Shown: in pieces, positions 7,140 through 7,144 of the stretch
Numbering within the stretch: position 1 is the first letter of the stretch
Layout: each line of letters begins with the position of its first letter
Source: Gemmataceae bacterium
Lineage (GTDB): Bacteria > Planctomycetota > Planctomycetia > Gemmatales > Gemmataceae
Length of the DNA: 7,144 bases
NCBI GenBank assembly: GCA_026418875.1
Contig: JAOAAM010000359.1
Coordinates: forward strand, 1-7,144
Reading direction: 5' to 3'
Notes under the pieces: model-generated
Database searches by the model: none
Seen by the model: only the letters and a program-made list of their open reading frames with translations
What the model was told of the DNA's origin: nothing
Program-made: the position numbers and the translations under genes

Positions 7140-7144
7140 GACAC

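Overview
The window looks like an ordinary chromosomal segment of a GC-rich planctomycete, plausibly the Gemmata group. That placement rests on gene content: a very large secreted cytochrome-c protein of the type found mainly in the PVC bacteria (Planctomycetota, Verrucomicrobiota), a ThuA-like secreted protein, and a spinster-like MFS transporter with a motif order I associate with planctomycetes. The placement is inference from family knowledge; there is no rRNA or other marker here.

Layout: (1) 1-666, plus strand, is the C-terminal part of an MFS transporter cut by the window start. (2) 667-803 is a short spacer with a good -10 box (TATAAT) and a strong ribosome binding site. (3) 804-2672, plus strand, is a complete htpG (bacterial Hsp90, 622 aa). 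(4) 2728-3585, plus strand, is a complete ThuA-like protein with a probable signal peptide, 55 bases after htpG and with its own strong ribosome binding site. (5) 3586-3731 is a convergent spacer rich in short ACCGATC-type repeats. (6) 3732-7124, minus strand, is a complete 1130-residue secreted protein made of a beta-propeller sugar-dehydrogenase-like domain, a long HEAT-type alpha-solenoid and a C-terminal single-heme cytochrome c domain with CIKCH.

How the genes relate: htpG is a cytosolic chaperone and has no obvious link to its neighbours. The ThuA-like and propeller/cytochrome proteins are both predicted to be exported, and both belong to families that recur together in PVC genomes, where they are suspected to act in oxidative carbohydrate breakdown outside the cytoplasm. 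Here they are convergent, so they do not share a transcript. I found no mobile element, CRISPR array, tRNA or rRNA, and no clear sign of a new system. The most interesting item is the ThuA plus propeller-HEAT-cytochrome pair, whose substrate cannot be read from the sequence.
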